Assembly (NCBI RefSeq): GCF_900105325.1 | Contig: NZ_FNSU01000004.1 | Span: forward strand, 310,001 to 374,000 | DNA length: 64,000 nucleotides | Direction of reading: 5' to 3' | Source of the DNA: Pseudomonas marginalis | GTDB lineage: Bacteria > Pseudomonadota > Gammaproteobacteria > Pseudomonadales > Pseudomonadaceae | Part shown: positions 9,071 to 18,194 of the stretch, in pieces | Layout: each line of letters opens with the position of its first letter | Position numbering within the stretch: position 1 is the stretch's first letter | Notes under the pieces: model-generated | What the model was told of the DNA's origin: nothing | The model's database searches: none | The model's input: only the letters and a program-made list of their open reading frames with translations | Position numbers and translations under genes: made by a program

Positions 9071-9173
9071 GCGCTCAAGGACATGCTCATTGCACAATTC
9101 GGGTTTATAGTGCCAGACGGCAAAATAAAAGACGTCCCCCCAGGGATGAACCCGACCCCCTACGGAGCGCGCA

Positions 9174-10145
9174 ATGCAGACTTGGTACCCGCAGATCAAA
9201 CCCTACGCCCGGCACGATCTGGCCGTCGATGACACCCACACGCTGTACGTCGATGAAAGTGGCTCCCCCGAAGGCTTGCCTGTCGTATTCATCCACGGTG
9301 GCCCTGGCGCCGGTTGCGATGCCCAGAGCCGCTGCTATTTCGATCCCAACCTGTACCGCATCGTCACCTTCGACCAGCGTGGCTGCGGCCGTTCCACCCC
9401 GCGCGCGAGCCTGGAAAACAACACCACCTGGGACCTGGTCGCCGACCTCGAGCGCATCCGCGAACATCTTGGCATCGACAAATGGGTGCTGTTCGGCGGC
9501 TCCTGGGGCTCGACCCTGGCCCTGGCCTACGCGCAAACCCACCCCGAACGTGTGCATGGCCTGATCGTGCGCGGTATTTTCCTCGCCCGCCCCCAGGACA
9601 TCGAATGGTTCTACCAGGCTGGTGCCAGCCGCCTGTTCCCGGACTACTGGCAGGACTACATCGCGCCGATTCCCGCCGATGAGCGTCACGACATGATCGC
9701 GGCCTACCACAAGCGCCTGACCGGCAACGACCAGATCGCCCAGATGCACGCCGCCAAGGCCTGGTCCGGCTGGGAAGGGCGCATGCTCGGCCTGTGCCCG
9801 AGCCCGCAGCACGTGGAGCGTTTTTCCGAGCCTCAGCGCGCGCTGTCCATCGCCCGTATCGAGTGCCACTACTTCACCAACAACTCCTTCCTGGAGCCCA
9901 ACCAGCTGATTCGCGATATGCACAAGATCGCCCATCTGCCTGGCGTCATCATCCATGGCCGCTACGATATGATCTGCCCGCTGGATAACGCCTGGGAGCT
10001 GCATCAGGCATGGCCGAACAGCGAACTGCAGGTCATTCGTGAAGCGGGTCATGCGGCGTCCGAGCCCGGGATTACCGATGCATTGGTGCGCGCGACCGGC
10101 GAAATGGCACGGCGCCTGCTTGATCTGCCGCCAGAAGAAGCATGA
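9174..10145 (+). CDS. pip: Proline iminopeptidase
   Basis: Cytoplasmic serine peptidase (S33 family) removing N-terminal proline from peptides. The 323-residue protein shows VVFIHGGPGAGC near 38-50, the nucleophile motif GGSWGSTLALAYAQTHPERV near 105-125, Asp in HGRYDMICP and His in EAGHAASEP, which together form the catalytic triad. The start ATG at 9174 begins MQTWYPQIKPY, the usual family N-terminus. Its last codons overlap the start of dtd (ATGA-type overlap), so the two are translationally coupled. Confidence 0.95.
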   Translation: MQTWYPQIKPYARHDLAVDDTHTLYVDESGSPEGLPVVFIHGGPGAGCDAQSRCYFDPNLYRIVTFDQRGCGRSTPRASLENNTTWDLVADLERIREHLGIDKWVLFGGSWGSTLALAYAQTHPERVHGLIVRGIFLARPQDIEWFYQAGASRLFPDYWQDYIAPIPADERHDMIAAYHKRLTGNDQIAQMHAAKAWSGWEGRMLGLCPSPQHVERFSEPQRALSIARIECHYFTNNSFLEPNQLIRDMHKIAHLPGVIIHGRYDMICPLDNAWELHQAWPNSELQVIREAGHAASEPGITDALVRATGEMARRLLDLPPEEA

Positions 10146-10579
10146 AGGCCTTGCTGCAACGGGTGCGTAGCGCCCGGGTCGAAGTGGCGGACGAAATCGT
10201 CGGAGCGATTGACCAAGGTTTGCTGGTGCTGGTGGCCGTCGAACCTGCAGATACGCCCGAGAGCGCCGACAAACTGCTGCACAAGCTGCTTAACTACCGG
10301 GTGTTCAGCGACGACGAGGGCAAGATGAACCTGTCGTTGAAGGATATCGATGGCGGATTGCTGCTGGTGTCGCAGTTCACCCTGGCGGCGGATACCAAGA
10401 GCGGCCTGCGGCCAAGCTTCTCAACCGCTGCACCGCCGGCCCTGGGAGCGGCGCTTTTTGATCACTTGCTGTTACAAGCGCAACAATTGCATGGCAAGGT
10501 GGCCTCGGGGCGTTTTGGCGCAGATATGCAGGTGCATCTGGTCAATGATGGCCCTGTGACCTTTCTCTTACAGACATGA
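10142..10579 (+). CDS. dtd: D-aminoacyl-tRNA deacylase
   Basis: Cytoplasmic proofreading enzyme that hydrolyses D-aminoacyl-tRNAs and mischarged glycyl-tRNA(Ala). It is 145 residues, the standard DTD1 length. It starts MKALLQRVRSARVEV and carries the two family motifs SQFTLAAD (the SQxTL loop) near residue 78 and GPVTF near 137. It overlaps the stop of pip by 4 bases. Confidence 0.96.
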   Translation: MKALLQRVRSARVEVADEIVGAIDQGLLVLVAVEPADTPESADKLLHKLLNYRVFSDDEGKMNLSLKDIDGGLLLVSQFTLAADTKSGLRPSFSTAAPPALGAALFDHLLLQAQQLHGKVASGRFGADMQVHLVNDGPVTFLLQT

Positions 10580-10728
10580 ATGTATTAAAAACGACTTTAA
10601 TGCCTAAAAACGTAGGGTTTCGCTACAAATACTTCGTTGTCCCTGATGCGTTGTCTCGCGGGCTACTAGATAATCGCGCGCTACGGGGATCAGCGTTGTT
10701 TGGTCCATTTTTGACTTAGGTAGAGACT

Positions 10729-10776
10729 TGTCCGACGGCCTCAGGGGAATCATTTGGACCCTGGGGAGTCGGAACA
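10729..10776 (+). promoter_or_regulatory. Imperfect hairpin in the opgG upstream region
   Basis: TGTCCGAC (10729-10736) can pair with GTCGGAACA (10768-10776) with one bulge. Inside, CTCAGGG can pair with CCCTGGG with one G-U wobble. It lies about 70 bases before the opgG start. It could be a leader structure or an operator; nothing shows which. Confidence 0.3.
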
Positions 10777-10845
10777 ATGCTCGCCAACCTGGCATATAGA
10801 TAGCTGGCCGTTGGTTTTTTGATCTGTTTTCGGCGAGGGTTGCTC

Positions 10846-12582
10846 GTGATTGTTAGTCCCTGTAATGCACCAAAATTGTCGGCCAAACGGTTACGAAACG
10901 CACTGGTGACGGGCTCCGCCCTGTTTTGCCTGTTCGGCGCGGGTCAACTGTGGGCATTCAGTCTGGATGATGTGTCGGCCAAGGCAAAAGAGCTGGCCGG
11001 GCAGAAATACGAAGCTCCGCGCAGCAATCTGCCGAACGAGTTCCGCGAAATGAAGTTCGCGGACTACCAGAAGATTCGTTTCCGCAATGAAAAAGCCGAA
11101 TGGGCCGATCAGAACACCCCGTTCAAGTTGTCCTTCTATCACCAGGGTATGCATTTCGATACACCGGTGAAAATCAACGAAGTGACCGCCGACAGCGTCC
11201 AGGAAATCAAATACGACCCGACTCGCTTCGATTTCGGCGACGTGAAGTTTGATCCTAAAGCCACCGAACAGCTGGGTTACGCCGGTTTCCGTGTGCTGTA
11301 CCCGATCAACAAGGGCGACAAGCAAGACGAAATCATGACCATGCTCGGCGCCAGCTATTTCCGCGTCGTCGGCAAGGACCAGGTCTATGGCCTGTCCGCC
11401 CGTGGCATGGCGATCGATACCGCGCTGCCGTCGGGTGAAGAATTCCCGCGTTTCACCGAGTTCTGGATCGAACGTCCAAAACCGGGTGACAAGCACCTGG
11501 TGATCTTTGCCCTGCTGGATTCCCCACGTGCGACCGGCGCCTATCGCCTGATCCTGCGTCCGGGCACCGACACGGTTGTCGATGTGAAATCCCAGATGTT
11601 CCTGCGTGACAAGGTCAGCAAGCTGGGCGTTGCCCCGTTGACCTCCATGTTCCTGTTCGGCGCCAACCAGCCGTCCAAGGTGCTCAACTACCGTCGCGAG
11701 TTGCATGACTCCAGCGGCCTGTCGATCCATGCCGGCAACGGCGAGTGGATCTGGCGCCCCCTGAACAACCCTAAACACCTGTCGGTCAGCAACTTCACCG
11801 TGGAGAACCCGCGTGGGTTCGGCCTGCTGCAACGCGGTCGCAACTTCAGCCACTACGAAGACCTCGACGACAACTACGACAAGCGTCCAAGCGCGTGGAT
11901 CGAGCCTGAAGGCGACTGGGGCAAGGGCTCCGTCGACCTGGTCGAGATCCCGACTGCCGATGAAACCAACGACAACATCGTTGCGTTCTGGAGCCCGGCC
12001 GAGTTGCCGGAAGTCGGCAAGCCGCTGGAAGTGGCCTACCGCCTGCACTGGACCCTCGATGATGCCGCGTTCCATTCGCCGGACAGCGCCTGGGTCAAGC
12101 AGACCCTGCGCTCCACCGGTGACGTGAAGCAATCCAACCTGATCCGTCAGCCGGATGGCAGCGTGGCTTACCTGGTGGACTTCGAGGGCCCGTCCTTGAA
12201 GAAACTGCTGCCGGACGCCCCGGTGCGCAGCCAGGTGAGCGTGAGTGACAACGCGGAGCTGGTAGAAAACAGCGTGCGCTACAACGAACACACCAAAGGC
12301 TGGCGCCTGACCCTGCGTATGAAGATCAAGGACGCAGGCAAGCCGACCGAGATGCGTGCAGCCCTGGTCCAGGACATCACGCCGCCTGAGCCTGAGCATG
12401 TTTCCACCCAGGTGCTGAAGGCCGACAAGGTCCTGGCCAAGCAGCATGATAAACAGGCCAAGAAAGACGCGAAAGACAAGGAAGCCAAGCAGCCAGAAGC
12501 TGCCCCAGCCACACCGGAGCCGATCAAGACCGAGCAAGTCCTGACCGAAACCTGGAGCTATCAGTTGCCTGCCGATGAGTAA
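10846..12582 (+). CDS. opgG: Periplasmic glucan biosynthesis protein OpgG
   Basis: Periplasmic protein needed for making branched osmoregulated glucans, acting with OpgH. The ORF is 578 residues from GTG at 10846, which follows GCGAGGG at 10833-10839; an earlier in-frame ATG at 10819 lacks such a site. The hydrophobic segment VTGSALFCLFGAGQLWAF near 20-37 is the signal sequence, after which FSLDDVSAKAKELA begins the mature protein. Family-typical stretches include RFRNEKAEW, FRVLYPINKGDKQDE and NGEWIWRPLNNP. The C-terminus has a Lys/Ala-rich linker (about 530-560). The stop overlaps the start of opgH by 8 bases. Confidence 0.95.
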   Translation: MIVSPCNAPKLSAKRLRNALVTGSALFCLFGAGQLWAFSLDDVSAKAKELAGQKYEAPRSNLPNEFREMKFADYQKIRFRNEKAEWADQNTPFKLSFYHQGMHFDTPVKINEVTADSVQEIKYDPTRFDFGDVKFDPKATEQLGYAGFRVLYPINKGDKQDEIMTMLGASYFRVVGKDQVYGLSARGMAIDTALPSGEEFPRFTEFWIERPKPGDKHLVIFALLDSPRATGAYRLILRPGTDTVVDVKSQMFLRDKVSKLGVAPLTSMFLFGANQPSKVLNYRRELHDSSGLSIHAGNGEWIWRPLNNPKHLSVSNFTVENPRGFGLLQRGRNFSHYEDLDDNYDKRPSAWIEPEGDWGKGSVDLVEIPTADETNDNIVAFWSPAELPEVGKPLEVAYRLHWTLDDAAFHSPDSAWVKQTLRSTGDVKQSNLIRQPDGSVAYLVDFEGPSLKKLLPDAPVRSQVSVSDNAELVENSVRYNEHTKGWRLTLRMKIKDAGKPTEMRAALVQDITPPEPEHVSTQVLKADKVLAKQHDKQAKKDAKDKEAKQPEAAPATPEPIKTEQVLTETWSYQLPADE

Positions 12583-15145
12583 TTCTCAAGTCCAGCCAGA
12601 GACTCTCTCCGAGTACCTGGCGCATCTTCCGATGACCGCTGAGCAGCGCGCCGAGTTGGCGGGCTGCACATCCTTCACCGAGTTGCACGAGCGCTTGTCG
12701 TCCAAGGCGTTCGATGCACCCGTCGACGCCGCCCAGGCGTCGGTGGGTCGCCGCTTGACCCTCAGCACGGCCGAAGAGCTGCAAGACGCCGAAATGCTCG
12801 GGCTCGACGCCAGTGGGCGCGTGTGCCTCAAGGCCACGCCGCCCATCCGCCGTACCCGCGTGGTGCCTGAACCGTGGCGCACCAATATCCTGGTGCGCGG
12901 CTGGCGACGGATCACCGGCCGCAGCAACCCGCCGACCCCGCCGAAGGATGAGCGCGTATTGCCGGCGGCCCGCTGGCGTACCGTGGGTTCGATTCGTCGT
13001 TATATCCTGCTGGTGCTGATGCTCGGCCAGACCATCGTGGCCGGCTGGTACATGAAAGGCATCATGCCGTACCAGGGCTGGTCGCTGGTCGACTTCGACG
13101 AGATCCGCAACCAGACCCTGCTGCAAACCGCCACCCAGGTGCTGCCTTACGCCCTGCAGACCAGCATCCTGATCATGTTCGGAATCTTGTTCTGCTGGGT
13201 CTCGGCCGGTTTCTGGACTGCATTGATGGGCTTCCTCGAACTGCTCACCGGCCACGATAAATACCGGATTTCCGGTAAAAGTGCCGGCGACGAGCCGATC
13301 CCGAAAGAGGCGCGCACCGCGCTGGTCATGCCGATCTGCAACGAAGACGTGCCGCGGGTATTCGCCGGTTTGCGCGCGACGTTCGAATCGGTGGCCGCCA
13401 CCGGTGACCTCGATCGTTTCGACTTCTTCGTGCTCAGCGACAGTAACGAGGCCGACATCTGCATCGCCGAGCAGCAAGCCTGGCTCGACGTCTGCCGTGA
13501 GGCGGGTGGCTTCGGCAAGATCTTCTATCGCCGCCGTCGCCGTCGCGTGAAGCGTAAAAGCGGCAACCTCGACGACTTCTGCCGTCGTTGGGGCGGCGAC
13601 TACAAGTACATGGTGGTTCTCGACGCCGACAGCGTGATGAGCGGCGAATGCCTGACCAGCCTGGTGCGCCTGATGGAAGCCACGCCGGATGCCGGGATTA
13701 TCCAGACCGCGCCGCGTGCGTCGGGCATGGACACCCTGTATGCGCGCATGCAGCAATTCGCCACCCGGGTGTACGGCCCGCTGTTCACCGCCGGCCTGCA
13801 CTTCTGGCAGTTGGGTGAATCCCACTACTGGGGTCACAACGCGATCATCCGCATGAAACCGTTTATCGAGCACTGCGCCCTGGCGCCATTGCCGGGTAAA
13901 GGTGCGTTCGCAGGTTCCATCCTGTCCCACGACTTCGTTGAAGCGGCGCTGATGCGCCGTGCCGGCTGGGGCGTGTGGATTGCCTACGACCTGCCGGGCA
14001 GCTACGAAGAACTGCCGCCGAACCTGCTGGATGAACTCAAGCGTGACCGTCGCTGGTGCCACGGCAACCTGATGAACTTCCGCCTGTTCCTGGTCAAGGG
14101 CATGCACCCGGTGCACCGCGCGGTGTTCCTGACCGGCGTGATGTCCTACCTGTCGGCGCCGTTGTGGTTCCTGTTCCTGGTGCTGTCGACGGCCTTGCTG
14201 GCGGTCAACACCCTGATGGAGCCGCAGTACTTCATGGCGCCACGCCAGTTGTACCCACTGTGGCCGCAATGGCATCCGGACAAGGCGGTGGCGCTGTTCT
14301 CCACCACCATCGTGCTGCTGTTCCTGCCGAAGTTGCTGAGCATCATCCTGATCTGGGCCAAAGGTGCGAAGGAGTTCGGTGGCAAGTTCAAGGTGACGAT
14401 GTCTATGCTGCTGGAGATGCTGTTCTCCATGCTGCTGGCGCCGGTGCGGATGATTTTCCACACCCGTTTCGTGCTCGCCGCGTTCCTCGGCTGGGCCGCG
14501 ACCTGGAACTCGCCGCAGCGTGACGACGACTCCACCCCGTGGGGCGAAGCGATCAAGCGTCACGGCACGCAGACCCTGCTGGGCTTCTTCTGGGCCCTGC
14601 TGGTGGTGTGGTTGAACCCGAGCTTCCTGTGGTGGCTGGTACCGATCGTCGGTTCGTTGATGCTGTCGATCCCGGTGTCGGTGATCTCCAGCCGGGTCAA
14701 CCTTGGCCTGAAGTCCCGCGATGAGAGCCTGTTCCTGATCCCTGAGGAATACAATCCGCCGCAAGCGTTGCTGTCCACCGACAAGTACACCCACGAAAAC
14801 CGTTGGCACGCGCTGAAAGACGGCTTTGTGCGCTCGGTGGTCGACCCGCAGCAGAACGCCCTGGCCTGTGCCCTGGCGACCTCGCGTCACGGTCAGGCCG
14901 AGCCGATCGAGTACCTGCGTGCCGAGCGTGTGCGCCACGCGTTGAAAGTCGGCCCTGCCGGCCTCAACAACGGCGAACGCCTGGCGTTGCTCAGCGACCC
15001 GGTAGCCCTGGCCCGCTTGCATGAGCAGATCTGGAGCGAAGGGCATGCCGAGTGGCTCGCTGCCTGGCGTAATTCGATCAAGGCCGACCCGCACGCGCCG
15101 TTACTGCCGCTGCAACCGCTGTCGTCCCAGGCCCAACCGGCCTGA
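12575..15145 (+). CDS. opgH: Glucans biosynthesis glucosyltransferase OpgH
   Basis: Inner-membrane family-2 glycosyltransferase that polymerises glucose from UDP-glucose into the linear backbone of periplasmic glucans. It is 856 residues long with several membrane segments: near 145-165 and 190-225 before the catalytic domain, and from about 510 onwards after it. The cytosolic catalytic part shows VMPICNEDVPRVFAG, VVLDADSVMSGE (the DxD) and RDRRWCHGNL (the QxxRW-like motif). The start ATG lies inside the end of opgG, so the two proteins are coupled. Confidence 0.96.
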   Translation: MSNSQVQPETLSEYLAHLPMTAEQRAELAGCTSFTELHERLSSKAFDAPVDAAQASVGRRLTLSTAEELQDAEMLGLDASGRVCLKATPPIRRTRVVPEPWRTNILVRGWRRITGRSNPPTPPKDERVLPAARWRTVGSIRRYILLVLMLGQTIVAGWYMKGIMPYQGWSLVDFDEIRNQTLLQTATQVLPYALQTSILIMFGILFCWVSAGFWTALMGFLELLTGHDKYRISGKSAGDEPIPKEARTALVMPICNEDVPRVFAGLRATFESVAATGDLDRFDFFVLSDSNEADICIAEQQAWLDVCREAGGFGKIFYRRRRRRVKRKSGNLDDFCRRWGGDYKYMVVLDADSVMSGECLTSLVRLMEATPDAGIIQTAPRASGMDTLYARMQQFATRVYGPLFTAGLHFWQLGESHYWGHNAIIRMKPFIEHCALAPLPGKGAFAGSILSHDFVEAALMRRAGWGVWIAYDLPGSYEELPPNLLDELKRDRRWCHGNLMNFRLFLVKGMHPVHRAVFLTGVMSYLSAPLWFLFLVLSTALLAVNTLMEPQYFMAPRQLYPLWPQWHPDKAVALFSTTIVLLFLPKLLSIILIWAKGAKEFGGKFKVTMSMLLEMLFSMLLAPVRMIFHTRFVLAAFLGWAATWNSPQRDDDSTPWGEAIKRHGTQTLLGFFWALLVVWLNPSFLWWLVPIVGSLMLSIPVSVISSRVNLGLKSRDESLFLIPEEYNPPQALLSTDKYTHENRWHALKDGFVRSVVDPQQNALACALATSRHGQAEPIEYLRAERVRHALKVGPAGLNNGERLALLSDPVALARLHEQIWSEGHAEWLAAWRNSIKADPHAPLLPLQPLSSQAQPA

Positions 15146-15149
15146 TTCA

Positions 15150-15180
15150 GGCGCCCCCGAGGGTTCACTTCGGGGGCGTT
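15150..15180 (+). terminator. Possible terminator after opgH
   Basis: CGCCCCCGA (15152-15160) pairs with TCGGGGGCG (15170-15178) around a short loop, 7 bases after the opgH stop. The T run after it is short, so it is a weaker example of a factor-independent terminator. Confidence 0.6.
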
Positions 15181-15261
15181 CGAAGCGCTGGTCCTACAGC
15201 GTTTCTCTATCGCTCTAACTCCTTGTTATTTCGAAACAAAAGTCCCTTGTCCGAGGCGTAT

Positions 15262-15300
15262 TTGCGTGCCCGCGAGTGGGGTAGGATCGCCCCCCAAATT
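15262..15300 (+). promoter_or_regulatory. Promoter block shared by the two binding-protein genes (copy 1)
   Basis: The 27 bases 15274-15300 match 16263-16289 at 24 positions. The core is GAGTGGG, one variable base, then TAGGATCGC. TAGGAT could be a -10 box. It lies 41 bases before the first binding-protein start, so it is probably that gene's promoter or operator. Confidence 0.55.
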
Positions 15301-15322
15301 TGACTCGGTCACAGGGGGATTC

Positions 15323-16132
15323 ATGATCAAAAGGTATTGTTCGGCATTGCTGATCGGCGTTATTGCATTGATTCACGCTGGTCTGGTGCAGGCCGGTGCC
15401 ATCGACGATGCGGTTCGGCGTGGTGTGTTGAAAGTGGGTACTACGCCCACCTATGTCCCCTTTGAAATGACCGATAAAGAGGGCCGTATCGTTGGCTTTG
15501 AAATCGACCTGCTCAAGGTGATGAGCCAGGCCCTGGGCGTTGAGCTTGAATTGGTCAGCGTGCCCTATACCGAGTTGCTGCCTGGGCTACAGGCGAAAAA
15601 GTTCGACCTGATCGGCAGCGGCATGACCGTCACCCAGAAGCGCAACCTGAAGCTGAATTTCAGCGACTCCTTTATCGTGGTAGGGCAAACCGTGTTGCTG
15701 CACCCCAGCCTGAAGGACAAGGTCACCAGTGTCGAAGACCTGGACGACGCCACTTACCGTGTCACCACCGTCCAGGGCACCACTGGCGAGGCGGCGGCGC
15801 AACGCTTCCTGGGGGCGGCGCGCTTGAGCAGTTTTGCAACGCCCCGGGAAGCTGTGCGCCAAGTGGTGAACGGTGCCGCCGATGCCTTTATTTACGATGC
15901 GCCCTACAACCTGATCGCCCTGAGCTTGCCGGAAAACCGCGAGCTGCTGGCGCTTGAACAGCCGTTCACCTTTGAACCCTTGGCGTTTGGCGTGAAGAAA
16001 GGCGATTTTGACAGCCTCAACTGGATCAACCATTTCCTCAATCAAGTCGCCCAGGACGGGACCTACGATCGCTTGCACGACAAGTGGTTCAAGGACATGG
16101 ACTGGCTGGTAGAGGTCGACTGGAAGTCATAA
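15323..16132 (+). CDS. Periplasmic polar amino acid-binding protein (first of two paralogues)
   Basis: A 269-residue family-3 solute-binding protein of an amino acid ABC transporter. Residues 1-24 are a signal peptide ending VQAG. The mature protein reads GAIDDAVRRGVLKVGTTPTYVPFEMTDKEG, then FDLIGSGMTVTQKRNLKLNFSDSF and QGTTGE, the usual ligand-pocket segments. The ATG at 15323 is used; the open frame extends upstream only through the promoter region. It is closely similar along its length to the next gene, so it arose by duplication. PAO1 has, as far as I recall, one binding protein at this locus. The ligand is not known. Confidence 0.9.
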   Translation: MIKRYCSALLIGVIALIHAGLVQAGAIDDAVRRGVLKVGTTPTYVPFEMTDKEGRIVGFEIDLLKVMSQALGVELELVSVPYTELLPGLQAKKFDLIGSGMTVTQKRNLKLNFSDSFIVVGQTVLLHPSLKDKVTSVEDLDDATYRVTTVQGTTGEAAAQRFLGAARLSSFATPREAVRQVVNGAADAFIYDAPYNLIALSLPENRELLALEQPFTFEPLAFGVKKGDFDSLNWINHFLNQVAQDGTYDRLHDKWFKDMDWLVEVDWKS

Positions 16133-16248
16133 CTTCTTACACATCAATCCGTTGCCAGCGCTACCAACGCAAGCGTCTATCCCAGCAGTTGGCTGCGTTG
16201 TTGTGGGACTTTTCCGACATACGCAGATAACAAATACCCGTGAAACCT

Positions 16249-16289
16249 TTGTGACAGGCAATGAGTGGGTTAGGATCGCACCCCGAATT
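16249..16289 (+). promoter_or_regulatory. Promoter block shared by the two binding-protein genes (copy 2)
   Basis: TTGTGA at 16249-16254, a 16-base spacer and TAGGAT at 16271-16276 make a plausible sigma-70 promoter for the second binding-protein gene. The block 16263-16289 matches copy 1 at 24 of 27 bases, so it was duplicated with the gene. It is about 50-70 bases before the start. Confidence 0.55.
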
Positions 16290-16339
16290 GGTGCAGCCCT
16301 TTTGCGCGCCGACCGTATAAGAATCGTTCAGGGGACTTG

Positions 16340-17140
16340 ATGATGAAAAAGTATCTTTCGATGCTGCTGCTCGGCGTCGCCGCGCTGGTTGCGGCTAATG
16401 CCGCCCAGGCCGGTGCCATCGATGATGCGGTCAAGCGCGGCACGCTGAAAGTCGGCATGGACCCGACCTACATGCCGTTCGAAATGACCGACAAACGCGG
16501 CGAAATCATTGGGTTCGAGGTCGATATCCTCAAGGCCATGGCCAAGTCCATGGGTGTCAAGCTGGAGCTGGTGTCCACCGGCTATGACGGCATCATCCCG
16601 GCGTTCCTCACCGGCAAGTTCGACATGATCGGCAGCGGCATGACCCTGACTCAGGAACGCAACCTGCGCCTGAACTTCAGCGAACCCTTCATTGTGGTTG
16701 GCCAGACCCTGCTGATCCGCAAGGAGCTGGAAGGCACCATCAAGTCCTACAAAGACCTGAACGACGAGAAGTACCGCCTGACCTCCAAGCTCGGCACCAC
16801 CGGTGAGATGGTCGCCAAGAAGCTGATCTCCAAGGCCAAGTACCACGGCTATGACAACGAGCAGGAAGGTGTGCTGGACGTGGTCAACGGCAAGGCCGAT
16901 GCCTTTGTGTATGACGCGCCATACAACGTGGTCGCCGAGAAAAAAGTCGGTAACGGCAAGCTGGTGTTCCTCGAAGAACCCTTCACCTTTGAACCCCTGG
17001 CGTTCGGCCTGAAGAAGGGTGACTACGACAGCATCAACTTCATCAACAATTTCCTGCACCAGATCAAGAACGACGGCACCTACGATCGCATCCATGACAA
17101 GTGGTTCAAGAGCTCCGAGTGGCTCAAGGACATGGAATAA
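16340..17140 (+). CDS. Periplasmic polar amino acid-binding protein (second paralogue)
   Basis: A 266-residue family-3 solute-binding protein with a signal peptide ending AQAG at about residue 23. Ligand-pocket segments GMDPTYMPFEMTDKRGE, FDMIGSGMTLTQERNLRLNFSEPF and LGTTGE match those of the preceding paralogue. Three start codons are close together (TTG 16337, ATG 16340, ATG 16343); the first ATG is chosen, with GGGGA a few bases upstream. The following permease and ATPase genes make this the likely core binding protein of the transporter. Ligand unknown; the family binds glutamine, arginine, cystine and similar amino acids. Confidence 0.9.
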   Translation: MMKKYLSMLLLGVAALVAANAAQAGAIDDAVKRGTLKVGMDPTYMPFEMTDKRGEIIGFEVDILKAMAKSMGVKLELVSTGYDGIIPAFLTGKFDMIGSGMTLTQERNLRLNFSEPFIVVGQTLLIRKELEGTIKSYKDLNDEKYRLTSKLGTTGEMVAKKLISKAKYHGYDNEQEGVLDVVNGKADAFVYDAPYNVVAEKKVGNGKLVFLEEPFTFEPLAFGLKKGDYDSINFINNFLHQIKNDGTYDRIHDKWFKSSEWLKDME

Positions 17141-17173
17141 AGCGGGACTGTTTTCTGTTGTGAGAGGGCTTGA

Positions 17174-17192
17174 TGTGGGGAGCGGGCTTGCC
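17174..17192 (+). repeat. Single degenerate REP half
   Basis: TGTGGGGAGCGGGCTTGCC resembles one arm of the REP class at 7857 but has no inverted partner nearby. It sits in the 94-base gap between binding protein and permease. Confidence 0.4.
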
Positions 17193-17234
17193 ACCTCAAG
17201 TGTGCGGGCCTCGAATTTTTTGGATGCTGAGTAG

Positions 17235-18194
17235 ATGAAACAGAAAAAAGCCCAATGGCCCTGGCACCTGCTGACCGTCGTCGTGCTGGTCGGCCTGGCT
17301 GGCGCCTTGTACTACGCTACCTCGCTGATGTCCTACGAATGGCGCTGGAACCGGGTCCCGCAATACTTCGCCTACCAGGCCGAAGAGTCCCAGCGCGCTG
17401 CGGACATCTCCACTGTCGTGGAGCTGGTCCGCAAGGGCGATGTGGCCGAAGTCACCCTGCGCAACGATGCCGGCGTCGAACAACGCGTGAGCGTGGCCGA
17501 CAACAGCCTGCAAGTGGCGCGCGGCGATGATGTGGCCGAAGGCGATGTCATCGGGGTTAACCGCCATTGGGCGTTGGGCCCCTTGATGTGGGGGCTGTGG
17601 ACCACGTTGTGGCTGTCGGTGGTATCCGGGATTCTCGGCCTGGCGATCGGTCTTGCAACCGGGTTGTGCCGACTGTCCAATAACCCGACCCTGCGCGATC
17701 TGTCGACGATCTACGTCGAGCTGGTGCGTGGTACGCCACTGTTGGTGCAGATCTTCATTTTCTACTTTTTTATCGGCACGGTGCTCAACCTGTCCCGGGA
17801 ATTCGCCGGGATCGCCGCCCTGTCGTTGTTCACCGGCGCCTATGTGGCGGAAATCGTCCGCGCGGGGGTGCAGTCCATCACCCGTGGCCAGAACGAGGCG
17901 GCTCGCTCCCTGGGCCTGAGCGCCAGCCAGTCGATGCGTCATGTGGTGCTGCCGCAGGCCTTCAAGCGCGTGTTGCCGCCGCTGGCCGGGCAATTTATCA
18001 GCCTGGTGAAAGACACCTCGCTGGTCTCGGTGATCGCGATTACCGAGCTGCTCAAAAGCGGTCGCGAAGTGATCACCACCTCGTTCTCGCCGTTTGAAAT
18101 CCTGTTCTGCGTCGCAGGGTTGTACCTGCTGATCAACCTGCCGCTGTCGAAAATGGCCAGCCGGCTTGAGCGGAGGCTCGCCCAAAGTGATTGA
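17235..18194 (+). CDS. Amino acid ABC transporter permease with extra N-terminal region
   Basis: Inner-membrane permease of the HisM/GlnP family, 319 residues. The usual permease domain begins near residue 110 (ALGPLMWGLWTTLWLSVVSG) and contains the family EAA loop near 215-235 (EAARSLGLSASQSMRHVVLPQAFKRVLPPL). Ahead of it is one membrane segment (about 8-30) followed by about 75 hydrophilic residues, rich in acidic residues and Val, that should be periplasmic. That extension is not part of the minimal family. It is followed with an 8-base overlap by the ATPase gene. Confidence 0.9.
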   Translation: MKQKKAQWPWHLLTVVVLVGLAGALYYATSLMSYEWRWNRVPQYFAYQAEESQRAADISTVVELVRKGDVAEVTLRNDAGVEQRVSVADNSLQVARGDDVAEGDVIGVNRHWALGPLMWGLWTTLWLSVVSGILGLAIGLATGLCRLSNNPTLRDLSTIYVELVRGTPLLVQIFIFYFFIGTVLNLSREFAGIAALSLFTGAYVAEIVRAGVQSITRGQNEAARSLGLSASQSMRHVVLPQAFKRVLPPLAGQFISLVKDTSLVSVIAITELLKSGREVITTSFSPFEILFCVAGLYLLINLPLSKMASRLERRLAQSD

